From contig QHMH01000012.1 in NCBI GenBank assembly GCA_003258795.1, positions 13,326 through 77,325 on the forward strand: a stretch of DNA of 64,000 nt, read 5' to 3'. Origin of the DNA: Candidatus Melainabacteria bacterium (GTDB lineage Bacteria; Cyanobacteriota; Vampirovibrionia; Gastranaerophilales; Gastranaerophilaceae). The notes below the pieces were generated by a model. That model was not told the DNA's origin. It searched no databases and saw nothing but the letters and a program-made list of their open reading frames with translations. Positions within the stretch are counted from its first letter, which is position 1; every line of letters starts with the position of its first letter. Made by a program: the position numbers and the translations under genes. Below, piece by piece: positions 34,692-43,025 of this stretch.

Positions 34692-35938
34692 TATAATGCT
34701 CCTTGTTTTATTACTGTATTGAAGGTCAAATCATAAAATTCGTTAGCTGCAGCACAAATTTGAGTAAGGTTTCCACAGTCACAAGAATACACACCCTCAA
34801 TAGAACCAACAAGGGCAATAATTTGAGATGGAATAATACTTGCTTTTAACTTTTTCCTAATCTTTAAAATATAAGCATTTACAATGTCATTAACTTTTTC
34901 TTCTATTTCATCGACATTTGCATCAAAATTTGTAACCACATTGAGATTTATCGTCAACTCTTTTTTCGTCGGTGCAATTACCCTAACATAGTCACACATA
35001 GGATTGATTTCTTCTCCATTCAGCTTTGCTTCAACATCCTCCAAAACAGCTTGAGGTGTTTCATCAGAAAGAGTCAAAGGATAAATATTTACAGTTGATT
35101 GTGAAGGAATAGTTATTTTATATACATCTTCTCCAATCGTGAGTGTACAAGTGTTTGTTTTGTAATCAACTGTCGCAGAATAATCCTCGCAACTTATTTC
35201 TCCATTTTCTTCTTGCGTTGTTACGTCATTCAACGTTATACTTGCAGGTATTTGAGGGCTTTCTGCCTGCGCATCAACAATATTTGTGTTTGCAGAAAGT
35301 GTATGGTAAATATAAGAATTTTTTGATCCGGCACAAGAATACCCTTCAGGAGCTAAAATTATTCTTGATATAAGAGCTTCATCGCTTTCTGCATCTGCTC
35401 CAGCAGAAACTCCATTTACATTAGTAACAGATTTTATATAACTTATTGGTCTTACAAGAATATTTACATCTCCAACACCATAAATATTTACAGCCTCTCC
35501 GAGTTTTTGGGCTTTAATCTTGACATATCCAACATCTTTACCTGCCGGAATAATAAGGTCTTCAGTTGTTTCAAAAGTATATTTTTCATCTTTTGACATA
35601 ACTTCTAACCCTTTTGATATTGTTAAGTCATTTGTAAAAGTTGTATTCAGTGTGATTTTTAACAAATCAACTCCAGCTTCTCCTTGCAGTCGTTTAACAT
35701 TAACAGCTTCTCCAATAGCCTCAAGAATAAGTCCACTACTATATCTTGCGAGATTCTTTTTGGCGGCCTCATTGAACATTTCGACAAGCAACGAAGCTTT
35801 ATATTCAATAATACTTATCATTAACCTCTCGTATTGTGCAGGATAAAGAGGTTTTTCAAGTATCTCCTCTGCATATTCGACAAGTTCTCTTTCTTGTGCT
35901 TGTATATCATAATCAATAAATTTAATTTCATCAGACAT
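34691..35938 (-). CDS. Baseplate protein J-like
   Basis: A 415-residue protein of the gpJ/baseplate wedge family, a core part of contractile tails. The N-terminal half has AEEILEKPLYPAQYERLMISIIEYKASLLVEMFNEAAKKNLARYSSG, characteristic of the family, followed by a beta-rich centre (GVDLLKITLNTTFTNDLTI), a repeated VSAGADAESDEALISRI element, and a Cys-containing C terminus. The start at ATG 35938 is chosen from an AAAGGAT site; a Met 8 codons upstream is also possible. It overlaps the W gene by eight bases. Confidence 0.85.
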   Translation of the reverse strand: MSDEIKFIDYDIQAQERELVEYAEEILEKPLYPAQYERLMISIIEYKASLLVEMFNEAAKKNLARYSSGLILEAIGEAVNVKRLQGEAGVDLLKITLNTTFTNDLTISKGLEVMSKDEKYTFETTEDLIIPAGKDVGYVKIKAQKLGEAVNIYGVGDVNILVRPISYIKSVTNVNGVSAGADAESDEALISRIILAPEGYSCAGSKNSYIYHTLSANTNIVDAQAESPQIPASITLNDVTTQEENGEISCEDYSATVDYKTNTCTLTIGEDVYKITIPSQSTVNIYPLTLSDETPQAVLEDVEAKLNGEEINPMCDYVRVIAPTKKELTINLNVVTNFDANVDEIEEKVNDIVNAYILKIRKKLKASIIPSQIIALVGSIEGVYSCDCGNLTQICAAANEFYDLTFNTVIKQGAL

Positions 35939-36275
35939 AATATTCAGATATCCTTTCTTCACTTGTAAGTTTACTTTTATATTTCACCTGAACAGCGAGT
36001 TTAAAATTTTCGAGGTAATACGTTTTTACATCTACAACTTCAATCCTTGGCTCTTGTAGTGGAAATTCTTTCAAAACAATTGTTTTAGCTATTTGGAGTG
36101 CGTTGTCTGGATTTTCTCCTATCGCTTCAAGAATATTGCATCCAATATTTGGTTGCAGTGGAACTTCTCCCTTTTCGGTGTGAAAAATCGTGTCAAGACA
36201 TTGTTGTATGTCCTCAAAACCATAAGCAACTCCACCACCTTTTTTATGTTGTCTATTATCAATTATTTTGTCCAT
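35931..36275 (-). CDS. Baseplate assembly protein W-like (gp25/lysozyme-like)
   Basis: A 114-residue protein like P2 gpW/T4 gp25, small wedge proteins of the baseplate. The GFEDIQQCLDTIFHTEKGEVPLQPNIGCNIL segment is the family's recognisable core, with the EFPLQEPRIEVVDV stretch later. The start at ATG 36275 has an AAAGGAG site; a Met 20 codons earlier lacks one and would overlap gpV. Confidence 0.8.
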   Translation of the reverse strand: MDKIIDNRQHKKGGGVAYGFEDIQQCLDTIFHTEKGEVPLQPNIGCNILEAIGENPDNALQIAKTIVLKEFPLQEPRIEVVDVKTYYLENFKLAVQVKYKSKLTSEERISEYYV

Positions 36276-36288
36276 TTTTCTCCTTTCT

Positions 36289-36810
36289 CTACATAGATGT
36301 AGATACAGAACCTGTACTTGCACCTGCGTTGCCATTTGAGTGAACGTGGGAATTGTAAATTCCTCTCATTATGCTCATCGAACTTGTCATATCAATCACT
36401 TCGCCAGTTGCAACAATGTTTCCAACCACATTAAGATTGCCATTAACAGTAGCTAATGGGGTTTTTAAAGTAACTTTTCCCTTACAATCCAAGTTTAATT
36501 TGTGAGTGCTTTTATCATATTCAATTTTTGTGCCGTCCTCAAACAAAATGTACTTGAGGTTCTCATCAGAGAGGATACAAATATCCTCATCGTTGTAAAT
36601 AGCACCAATTACGCAACCGTCAGAAAAATTTTCACTGCAACAAGCTGCAACAAGAGTGTTAACTTCAAGCATACTGTAAGATTTATCTTTGACAGTACAA
36701 AGCTGTGGAGTAAAAAACCATCCAGTTTCAAAATCGTCATATTCTGCTATTTTTAGTTTGACCCTTGCATTTTTACTGTCTATTGCAACGACAACGCCCG
36801 TTATGAACAT
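36289..36810 (-). CDS. Baseplate spike protein V-like
   Basis: A 173-residue baseplate spike protein like P2 gpV, which forms the membrane-piercing tip of contractile tails. It has an OB-fold-like N-terminal part (GVVVAIDSKNARVKLKIAEYDDFETGWFF), a middle of short beta repeats (KVTLKTPLATVNGNLNVVGNIVATGEV), and a C-terminal YNSHVHSNG segment. The HxH motif in that segment matches the iron-binding site reported at the gpV spike tip. Its ATG at 36810 shares one base with the end of gpD. Confidence 0.82.
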   Translation of the reverse strand: MFITGVVVAIDSKNARVKLKIAEYDDFETGWFFTPQLCTVKDKSYSMLEVNTLVAACCSENFSDGCVIGAIYNDEDICILSDENLKYILFEDGTKIEYDKSTHKLNLDCKGKVTLKTPLATVNGNLNVVGNIVATGEVIDMTSSMSIMRGIYNSHVHSNGNAGASTGSVSTSM

Positions 36811-37778
36811 TAGCTCTCCCTTCTCTCAAACTCTCCAAAGACACTCCATCTACCAGCACAAATGCAATGTGTGACAGATTTGATACGATAAATTCCGTCA
36901 AACATTGAAAATCCTTGCAAATTAAAATTTACTCCGGCTAAAAACAGAGGATTTCCTTCCTTTAATTTTATTCTGCCAATAAAATCTCTTCTGTTTTCTT
37001 GAAGTTTTGAGTTAGAAAGTATCTGTGCATCCTCTTTTGAAGAGCATTTTTTTATTATTTTTAAAGTGTCATATCCATCATCACATTCAGTTGAGGATGA
37101 ACATAATTTTTTACTCATTGGGTTGAAATATTTTACTGAACATCCTCGATATTTTCTTTCATCCCTAATTTTCAAAGAACTAACTTCTCTTTTTTCAAGC
37201 GTAAACAAAGGTTCTTCTTTTCTATCCAAAGGAATGAAAACAAGTTTTCCTTCTATGATTTTAAAGATATATCCATAATCTCTTGCTATACGCTTTAAAA
37301 ACCCCAAATCTGTTTCCATAACCTGATTTAAACGCTCAATATAAACAGGTTTTAAGTCCTTGATTACTTCAAATCCATATTTATCTCCAAAAAATTGTGC
37401 AATATCTTGAAGAGTTTTATTTTCAAAATATCTTGTATTTTTTGTTCTCAATGGCGGAATTATAGATGTAGCAAGTGCTCTTATTGTGATATAATCACCA
37501 TTTTCTCTAAAATCAAAATCAACCTCGTCAATCGTGAATATCCCACAATCAAGTGTGCTAAAGTCATCTCCAATTTTACAAGAAATTTTTGCACCACGAT
37601 TTAGATACCACGAGTTTTGAAAATACTTATCGTAATCTTTTAGTGTAATGGTCAGTTCCTCTGACTCATTTTCTTCAAAATCTCGGTAGATGATTTCTTT
37701 AATGTATGGAGCAAAATCTTCGCTTACATCGTGCCCATTGTATTCAATTTTTGAAAATATTTTATTTACTGTTTCCAA
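36810..37778 (-). CDS. Late control protein D-like (tail hub)
   Basis: A 322-residue protein like P2 gpD and T4 gp27, the baseplate hub around the spike. The N-terminal ITLKDYDKYFQNSWYLNRGAKISCKIGDD and IDEVDFDFRENGDYITIRALA regions, a QVMETDLGFLKRIARDYGYIFKI central element and a Cys-rich C terminus (SSSTECDDGYDTLKII, THCICAGRW) fit the family. It overlaps the tail X gene by 13 bases and the V gene by one base, as in the compact P2 X-D arrangement. Confidence 0.85.
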   Translation of the reverse strand: METVNKIFSKIEYNGHDVSEDFAPYIKEIIYRDFEENESEELTITLKDYDKYFQNSWYLNRGAKISCKIGDDFSTLDCGIFTIDEVDFDFRENGDYITIRALATSIIPPLRTKNTRYFENKTLQDIAQFFGDKYGFEVIKDLKPVYIERLNQVMETDLGFLKRIARDYGYIFKIIEGKLVFIPLDRKEEPLFTLEKREVSSLKIRDERKYRGCSVKYFNPMSKKLCSSSTECDDGYDTLKIIKKCSSKEDAQILSNSKLQENRRDFIGRIKLKEGNPLFLAGVNFNLQGFSMFDGIYRIKSVTHCICAGRWSVFGEFERRES

Positions 37779-37975
37779 ACCGGTAATCCTTTTTTATCTG
37801 ACGTGTCCTTCAATTTTGCAATTCTTATTGTTATACCTTCCTCTAACACTGGAGTTATGGGAACATGGGGGTTATCCTCGATGATGTCATTGTAATCAAA
37901 AACATTACCTCTAAATTTGCCTGCAATTTTGTCCCATCTATCGTTTTGAACAGTTTCGTAAATGTAATACTCCAT
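37766..37975 (-). CDS. Tail protein X-like (small LysM-type)
   Basis: A 69-residue protein like P2 gpX, with a single LysM-like pattern (YETVQNDRWDKIAGKFRGNVFDYNDIIEDNPHVPITPVLEEGITIRI). In the tail it binds the spike-hub complex. It overlaps portal at one end by one base and D at the other by 13. Confidence 0.8.
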   Translation of the reverse strand: MEYYIYETVQNDRWDKIAGKFRGNVFDYNDIIEDNPHVPITPVLEEGITIRIAKLKDTSDKKGLPVWKQ

Positions 37976-39156
37976 TAGTTATCCCCCTCAAGAACAAAAT
38001 CTGCATCTTCATAACCATAAGTTTTCTTTATGTATTGTTTTGTGAATTTAACACCTAAATTTCTCAGCTTGTTATCACGTTCCGCAAGAGATTGATCTAC
38101 ACCCTGTTCGTCGTAAAGTTTGAATTTTGGATATTCGCTATTTTCAAAATTTATAGCGTGAATTTTGTAAATAAGATTGTTTATTGTTTTTTCGCAAAGT
38201 CTAATATCATTTTGAATTAAATCCTCTCTAACAGATTGATGAGTTTTGGAAAGAGCATAACTTCCGCCATTTTGACTAACATCTGTTGTTAGAGTTTGAC
38301 CCAAAATTACTTTCGAGATATTGTTTTCACACTTTGTTATTAAGTCCTTATAAACAGTATTACTTCCAGTTTTATCTGGATTTATAATGTCAATTGTGCC
38401 GTCCTTTGGAATAACACCTATTGCATTTTGAACCATTTTTTTAAGCATTTTAAAAAGATCATCACGCTCTTCTTTAGACATAGAACGATCATATTTTCCA
38501 ACCATAAAAGGAGTTCCATATTTTTCTGTAAATTGAACCCAAAATTCCATTCCGCCTTGCATAAAAACAACATTCCAAAAACAACGGCTCAAAAGACATT
38601 CTCCATAAGGATTGAAAAAACTTGACCTATGAATAGGAATTAAGAATTTTGGATTATGTTCATTTATGCAAACATCTTTTGTTTTTGAGTCAAAATAGAA
38701 GCTTTTAGCAACAGCGTTGTAGTAAAACCATTCTTGCGGTTTTGATGTAAATGCGGTAGGAATTATGTAGTTTCCATCCGATTCATATGTTACCTCAATC
38801 GGGTTATAGCCAAAAAGTGGTGCTTCAAGTATTTCTTCTATTAGTCGATAAACATCGATAAATTTAAAGATTTCCAAATAAAAATTATATTCTTTGTCAG
38901 AACAAAATTGTTTATCAAGTTTCCAGTTTTTAGAGGTAACTCCGGCTTTTCTTGACTCAATACAAGTTCCAACTTGATAGTTGTTTTTTAAATCTCTCAA
39001 AGTTTGAAAACCTCTTCCACTTTGACGAAGAATTTTATCAGGATTTGGTAATTTTTCAGTCAAATAAAACATCTTTGAAGCATCTTTTGCACTAGCACAT
39101 TCTTCAAAAAGTCCACTTTCTTTTTTAAAGTATTTTATTTTTAAATTTTCAAACAT
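37975..39156 (-). CDS. Portal protein (Mu gp29/DUF935-like)
   Basis: A 393-residue portal of the DUF935 family, which forms the ring for DNA passage. The N-terminal half has RQSGRGFQTLRDLKNNYQVGTCIESRKAGV and LIEEILEAPLFGYNPIEVTYE, then FYYNAVAKSFYFD, MEFWVQFTEKYGTPFMVGKY and VILGQTLTTDVSQNGGSYAL near residue 290, all typical. It directly follows the large terminase on the strand. The usual next gene, a Mu gp30/F-like head morphogenesis protein, is missing; gpX follows instead. Confidence 0.88.
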   Translation of the reverse strand: MFENLKIKYFKKESGLFEECASAKDASKMFYLTEKLPNPDKILRQSGRGFQTLRDLKNNYQVGTCIESRKAGVTSKNWKLDKQFCSDKEYNFYLEIFKFIDVYRLIEEILEAPLFGYNPIEVTYESDGNYIIPTAFTSKPQEWFYYNAVAKSFYFDSKTKDVCINEHNPKFLIPIHRSSFFNPYGECLLSRCFWNVVFMQGGMEFWVQFTEKYGTPFMVGKYDRSMSKEERDDLFKMLKKMVQNAIGVIPKDGTIDIINPDKTGSNTVYKDLITKCENNISKVILGQTLTTDVSQNGGSYALSKTHQSVREDLIQNDIRLCEKTINNLIYKIHAINFENSEYPKFKLYDEQGVDQSLAERDNKLRNLGVKFTKQYIKKTYGYEDADFVLEGDN

Positions 39157-39180
39157 ATAACACTCGCTTTCTTCTTTTGC

Positions 39181-40548
39181 CTACAAACTAACTGAGAAAT
39201 CAGTTAATTTTCTCTTTTTCTCTGTATAAATTTCTGGTTTTTGAAAATCATTTGCACAAGAAGCAGCACAATTGGCAAGTGCCGTTGCCCAAAAGCAATC
39301 AGCATGACCATTTGCGCTTTCTTCAGCATCAAGTCTGATATTACCAGCTTTTGTTGTAATCCTTTTTACAGAATGAAAATCTTCTATGAAATCTGGGGAT
39401 ATTTTGCTGTCTATTCTCAAATTTCTATCTTCAATAATGATATAAAGCATAGTAGCCATTTCCTCTTTGGAAGAATTTGAAAAAGTTACAGCTTCAACTT
39501 TTGACTTTCCAAAATCAATTTGAGCATCTTCTGCTAAATTATTACCAATACCTGTTGCATCAATACAGGCTCTTCTTAAATTTTTCATTTTCAGGAAACC
39601 ATATAAGATTTCTTTTTGATCACGGAAACGGACATTGCGGAGAACAACTAATTGCCTTAGATACCGTATGTTTTCTACTTTTTCAAGAAGTATCATTACA
39701 GATTTATGTCCACTTCTTGCAACGTCAAAACCCAAGTATAAATCTTTTGAATCATCAAGGTTTTCTCTTAAAACATTATCTTCTTTGCATTTCAATATTT
39801 GTTCGTAAGATAAGAATGCAGTTGATTCGTCGACTGGAATACATCTAAATTCTTCATTCCAAGTAATTTCATCTCCGGCATCTTTTCTCAATTCTTCAAG
39901 AAAATCAGCTCTTTCTTCATCACTTAAAACTCTTTTTTTAATTTTGTCAGCAAGTCCTTGTTCAACTGCTAACTCAATTGGTACAGTATGAAGCGAATAA
40001 TTTAGTTCACCCTTTTTTATTTTTTGAACGATTTTAAAGAAAAGCGTTTGTTGACCATGATGCGTTGATATAACTCGAATTGGATATCCCCACATTTTGG
40101 CAGAGGCATAGGCAGCTTTCCAAAGAGCTTTTTGATCTTTATGAAAAGCAAATTCATCTATAACTACTTTTCCACCTTTAGATCTGAACTGAGATGGATT
40201 TGAGGAAAGTGCAAAGATTTTAGCACCATTTGCGAATTCAAGTCCATAAGCTTTAATATCTTTTTCCTCGTTTATTAAAACCTCTCCTAAATCTTTAGCG
40301 ATGCAATTGAAGAAAGATGCCCATTCTCTACAATAATCTATATATTCTTTTGCAGCAGACAAATCTGCAGAAGTAAACCACACTTTTAAAGCTCTATTGT
40401 TTGTGAAGTAATTTTCAACAACACAATCTCTTACGTCCTCATAAGATTGGACGTATGTAAATCCTTCTCTTCTGCCCTTTTCGGCAAATTTGATTTGCGA
40501 TTTATCTTCTAACCAATTTTTTTGATATTTTAACCAAAATTGTTTCAT
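39181..40548 (-). CDS. Large terminase subunit (Mu gp28-like)
   Basis: A 455-residue DNA-packaging motor with ATPase and nuclease. The deviant P-loop is in the N-terminal AEKGRREGFTYVQSYED; Walker B is KVVIDEFAFHKD near residue 130. The nuclease half begins near residue 260 (GFDVARSGHKSVMI), followed by ACIDATGIGNNLAEDA and the C-terminal SANGHADCFWATALA. All catalytic Asp residues in these stretches look present, so packaging competence is plausible. It is spaced by four bases from the small terminase and 24 from portal. Confidence 0.9.
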   Translation of the reverse strand: MKQFWLKYQKNWLEDKSQIKFAEKGRREGFTYVQSYEDVRDCVVENYFTNNRALKVWFTSADLSAAKEYIDYCREWASFFNCIAKDLGEVLINEEKDIKAYGLEFANGAKIFALSSNPSQFRSKGGKVVIDEFAFHKDQKALWKAAYASAKMWGYPIRVISTHHGQQTLFFKIVQKIKKGELNYSLHTVPIELAVEQGLADKIKKRVLSDEERADFLEELRKDAGDEITWNEEFRCIPVDESTAFLSYEQILKCKEDNVLRENLDDSKDLYLGFDVARSGHKSVMILLEKVENIRYLRQLVVLRNVRFRDQKEILYGFLKMKNLRRACIDATGIGNNLAEDAQIDFGKSKVEAVTFSNSSKEEMATMLYIIIEDRNLRIDSKISPDFIEDFHSVKRITTKAGNIRLDAEESANGHADCFWATALANCAASCANDFQKPEIYTEKKRKLTDFSVSL

Positions 40549-40552
40549 AAGG

Positions 40553-40969
40553 TCAGTTCCCCATAAGTTTTTTGTCTATTGCAATGGCAACTTTTTTTGA
40601 CATGTCTTTTTCGTTCTTTTCTTCATTTAATTTTTCGTTTATAAGCATTTCATCAAAGGCTTTGATTTTAGGGAGTTTTTCTGCCATTTTGCCAATAAAA
40701 TTAAGGGCAGAAGCTTCTGGCATCTCACCCATTTTTATTTTTTCATTCGCATCTTTTGCAAGATGAATTACAAGCTCTTGAAGAGCTGCAGAACAGGTGT
40801 ATTGACTTGATAAAAAATCTTTTCTCTTATTTTCCCAATTTCCGTTTTTTTGCCACCTTGCGAGTGTTTTTTCAGAAATTGAAAGTTTTTGAGATATCAG
40901 CCTGATAGATAGTTGTTCTTCTACATAATATTTTTCTGCTAAAAGTCCATAGTCCTCAAATTTAGCCAT
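40553..40969 (-). CDS. Small terminase-like protein (DUF1804/Mu gp27-like)
   Basis: A 138-residue protein with an N-terminal HTH (YVEEQLSIRLISQKLSISEKTLARWQKNGNWENKRKDFL) typical of small terminase subunits that recognise packaging sites. The remaining helices (AALQELVIHLAKDANEKIKMGEMPEASALNFIGKMAEKLPKIKAFDE) are consistent with an oligomerisation region. The position next to the large terminase gene supports this, though the family is divergent. Confidence 0.7.
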   Translation of the reverse strand: MAKFEDYGLLAEKYYVEEQLSIRLISQKLSISEKTLARWQKNGNWENKRKDFLSSQYTCSAALQELVIHLAKDANEKIKMGEMPEASALNFIGKMAEKLPKIKAFDEMLINEKLNEEKNEKDMSKKVAIAIDKKLMGN

Positions 40970-40973
40970 TTAC

Positions 40974-41225
40974 CTAAAACCCCAATTGATTTTCAATCAC
41001 ATCTATACAATGCTCCGAATCTGAAAGTTCTTTTTTATATTTCAAAAGTTCGCCAGCACATTGTTCTATTTCCTCTGCCTTTATCTCTTTCGCAGATTTG
41101 AAAAATGGATTTATCGAATTTTGAAGTTCCCAGATTAAACGCTTAATTTTGAGTTCACATTTTTTTCTTTCCGCTCTTTTTTCGTAAAGTTCAAGTTTCA
41201 GTTTCATAACGGTTGGGTTAATCAA
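40974..41225 (-). CDS. Small helical phage protein (Mu gp26-position)
   Basis: An 83-residue helical protein in the gp26 position before the small terminase gene. A TTG start at 41225 is chosen because a strong GAGGAGG site (41232-41238) sits five bases before it; an ATG at 41207 has no such site. The KLKLELYEKRAERKKCELKIKRLIWELQNSINPF stretch is a basic amphipathic helix. It overlaps the holin-like stop codon by eight bases. The function is unknown. Confidence 0.55.
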   Translation of the reverse strand: MINPTVMKLKLELYEKRAERKKCELKIKRLIWELQNSINPFFKSAKEIKAEEIEQCAGELLKYKKELSDSEHCIDVIENQLGF

Positions 41226-41496
41226 TTTTTGCCTCCTCGTGGTACTTCTTAGCAACTGGACACCATTTATTGTTTGTAATTTGTTCCAAAATTTTTTGCA
41301 AAAGCCCTGAATTTATCATTGTTGTATCAAAAAGCTTTTCATACATTACAAACATACGATTAGTTGTTTCTCCGTACATCTTAATTAAACTTTCAATACT
41401 TGTTTTGTTTGATTGAAGCATAAGATAAAAGCATACAAACATTAGAGCAGTTGTACCCAATTCCTTTAACCATGCCGAGTTTAATAAATCTGTCAT
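41218..41496 (-). CDS. Holin-like small membrane protein
   Basis: A 92-residue protein with one clear membrane segment near the N terminus (ELGTTALMFVCFYLML), preceded by a short polar head, and followed by a hydrophilic tail with a helical middle. Single-membrane-span proteins of this type at the start of a late operon are often holins or holin-like pore proteins; this is an inference from position and topology. It is the first gene of the minus-strand operon. Confidence 0.5.
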   Translation of the reverse strand: MTDLLNSAWLKELGTTALMFVCFYLMLQSNKTSIESLIKMYGETTNRMFVMYEKLFDTTMINSGLLQKILEQITNNKWCPVAKKYHEEAKID

Positions 41497-41685
41497 AATT
41501 ACCTTTCAGTATTTTCTAAATCTCTTGTAACCGATACTACATTCACTCGGGAAGGATTTTCAAATACTGGAAATATTTTTTTTAATAATAATCACAATTT
41601 CATTATTAAAACTATTTTTAATGTTGGAAGCAGATTTTCCATCACTTTATGATGACCTTGCAAAACATAAAGGAAGGAAAATTTT
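41497..41685. promoter_or_regulatory. Divergent regulatory region between the two phage operons
   Basis: The 189-base gap separates the start of the minus operon (holin-like) and the plus operon (protease/scaffold). Two inverted pairs stand out: CAGTATTT (41507-41514) with AAATACTG (41562-41569), and TTAATAAT (41582-41589) with ATTATTAA (41602-41609). They could be operators for the Mor-like or LuxR-type protein. A GGAAGG ribosome-binding site lies before the ATG at 41686. No consensus sigma70 promoter stands out on either side, which would fit an activator-dependent promoter. Confidence 0.5.
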
Positions 41686-42552
41686 ATGAAACTTTGTCAC
41701 ATTTTTAAAACTGGTTATCACACAGATTCTCAAGGTAACAAACGTTATTGGTCAATAGAAGATTTGAATAAAATTGTTAAGCAATTTGAAACTGTTCACA
41801 AAGATGCCCCAATTTGTATTGGACATCCAAAATCGTCGGCTCCCGCCTATGGCTGGATAGATAAAGTTATAAGAAAAGGGGACAACCTTTATTGCACATT
41901 TAAGAATGTACAAAAAGAGTTTTGGGAAGCTTGTAAGAAGGGGCTTTTTAAAAATCGCTCAATTAGTCTTGATAAAGATTTTAATATAAGACATCTTGCA
42001 TTTTTAGGTGCACAAGCACCAGCGATTAAGGGACTTGAACAATTTTGTTTTTCAGATGATGAAAACTACTTATGTTTTGATTTTTCGGACTATTCCGATA
42101 TAGAACTCTCACAAAGAAAGGAGAAAAGGGTGGAAGAAAAGAAATTACAAGGTCTTCTTGATGAAAAAAATTCAGAAATAGAATCGCTGAAAAAATCTCT
42201 TGAAGAAATGAAAAAAAATCAAAAAATCAAAGAATTTGAAGATTTTTGTGATGCCGCAATCAAAGAAGGAAACATTTTACCAAGACACAGAGAAAGTATT
42301 ATCAATATTCTTTTAGCTTGTGATGACACAAAGACTTTCAACTTTGAAGACGGGGAAGAGAAAAATGCGGTTGAAGTCGCTAAAAACTTTGTTAAATCCC
42401 TAAAAATAATGAATTTTGAAGAAGTTGCAATAGACGGAAATGATAAAAAAAGGGGTGGTGGTGACGCACAATCAATTGCAAAAAAAATCCAAAAAATTAT
42501 GAAAGAAAAAGGGCTTGGCGAAGCTGAAGCTTATGGTTTTATCACAAAATAG
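41686..42552 (+). CDS. Capsid maturation protease/scaffold (Mu I-like)
   Basis: A 288-residue protein like the Mu-type prohead protease I. The N-terminal part has CHIFKTGYHTDSQGNKRYW, HKDAPICIGHPKSSAPAYGWIDKV and CKKGLFKNRSISLDKDFNIRHLAFLGAQAPAIKGL, which matches the protease core. After residue 150 comes a charged coiled-coil (EEKKLQGLLDEKNSEIESLKKSLEEMKKNQK) that can act as the scaffold. As in Mu, an internal start could release the scaffold part on its own, but I cannot fix it. Confidence 0.82.
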   Translation: MKLCHIFKTGYHTDSQGNKRYWSIEDLNKIVKQFETVHKDAPICIGHPKSSAPAYGWIDKVIRKGDNLYCTFKNVQKEFWEACKKGLFKNRSISLDKDFNIRHLAFLGAQAPAIKGLEQFCFSDDENYLCFDFSDYSDIELSQRKEKRVEEKKLQGLLDEKNSEIESLKKSLEEMKKNQKIKEFEDFCDAAIKEGNILPRHRESIINILLACDDTKTFNFEDGEEKNAVEVAKNFVKSLKIMNFEEVAIDGNDKKRGGGDAQSIAKKIQKIMKEKGLGEAEAYGFITK

Positions 42553-42567
42553 AAAGGAGAAAATATC

Positions 42568-42978
42568 GTGGAAGATATTTTGAGTTACAGAGCGGGCGAA
42601 GATTTGTCCGAAAAAACAATTGTTAAATTTTCAAAAGAAGGAACTGTAGTTAAGGCAACTTCACCTGCAGATAAAATTTGCGGAGTAGTTCTTTTCAAAG
42701 CTGATTCTGACGGTGTAGTCGATGTTTTAAGAGCAGGTAGAGGTTTGGTTAACACTGCAGGAAGCATTAGTGCTGGAGATTTTGTCACAGTTAATAAAGA
42801 TGGTAAAGCTTGTGCACTTGATATTACAACTTTAGATGAAGGTGCTAATTACATTTTGGGTCAGGCTGAAGAAACTTCATCATCTGCGGCTTTGCTTCAA
42901 ATCAATATTCATCCGCAATTGCTTGTTATTCCAGCAAAAGCTGAGGAAACAGAAACAGAAAATAATGGACAAGTATAA
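42568..42978 (+). CDS. Capsid decoration/stabilising protein (DUF2190-like)
   Basis: A 136-residue protein starting at GTG 42568 behind a GGAGAA site. It has the beta-rich small-domain pattern of DUF2190 proteins (TIVKFSKEGTVVKATSPADKICGVVLFKAD, GDFVTVNKDGKAC), and an acidic low-complexity tail (AEETETENNGQV). It sits in the standard place between scaffold and major capsid. A role in coating the capsid is inferred. Confidence 0.7.
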   Translation: MEDILSYRAGEDLSEKTIVKFSKEGTVVKATSPADKICGVVLFKADSDGVVDVLRAGRGLVNTAGSISAGDFVTVNKDGKACALDITTLDEGANYILGQAEETSSSAALLQINIHPQLLVIPAKAEETETENNGQV

Positions 42979-43025
42979 GATAAAAAATTTGTAATTTAAC
43001 ACAGTAAAAAAGGAAAGGATTAAAA

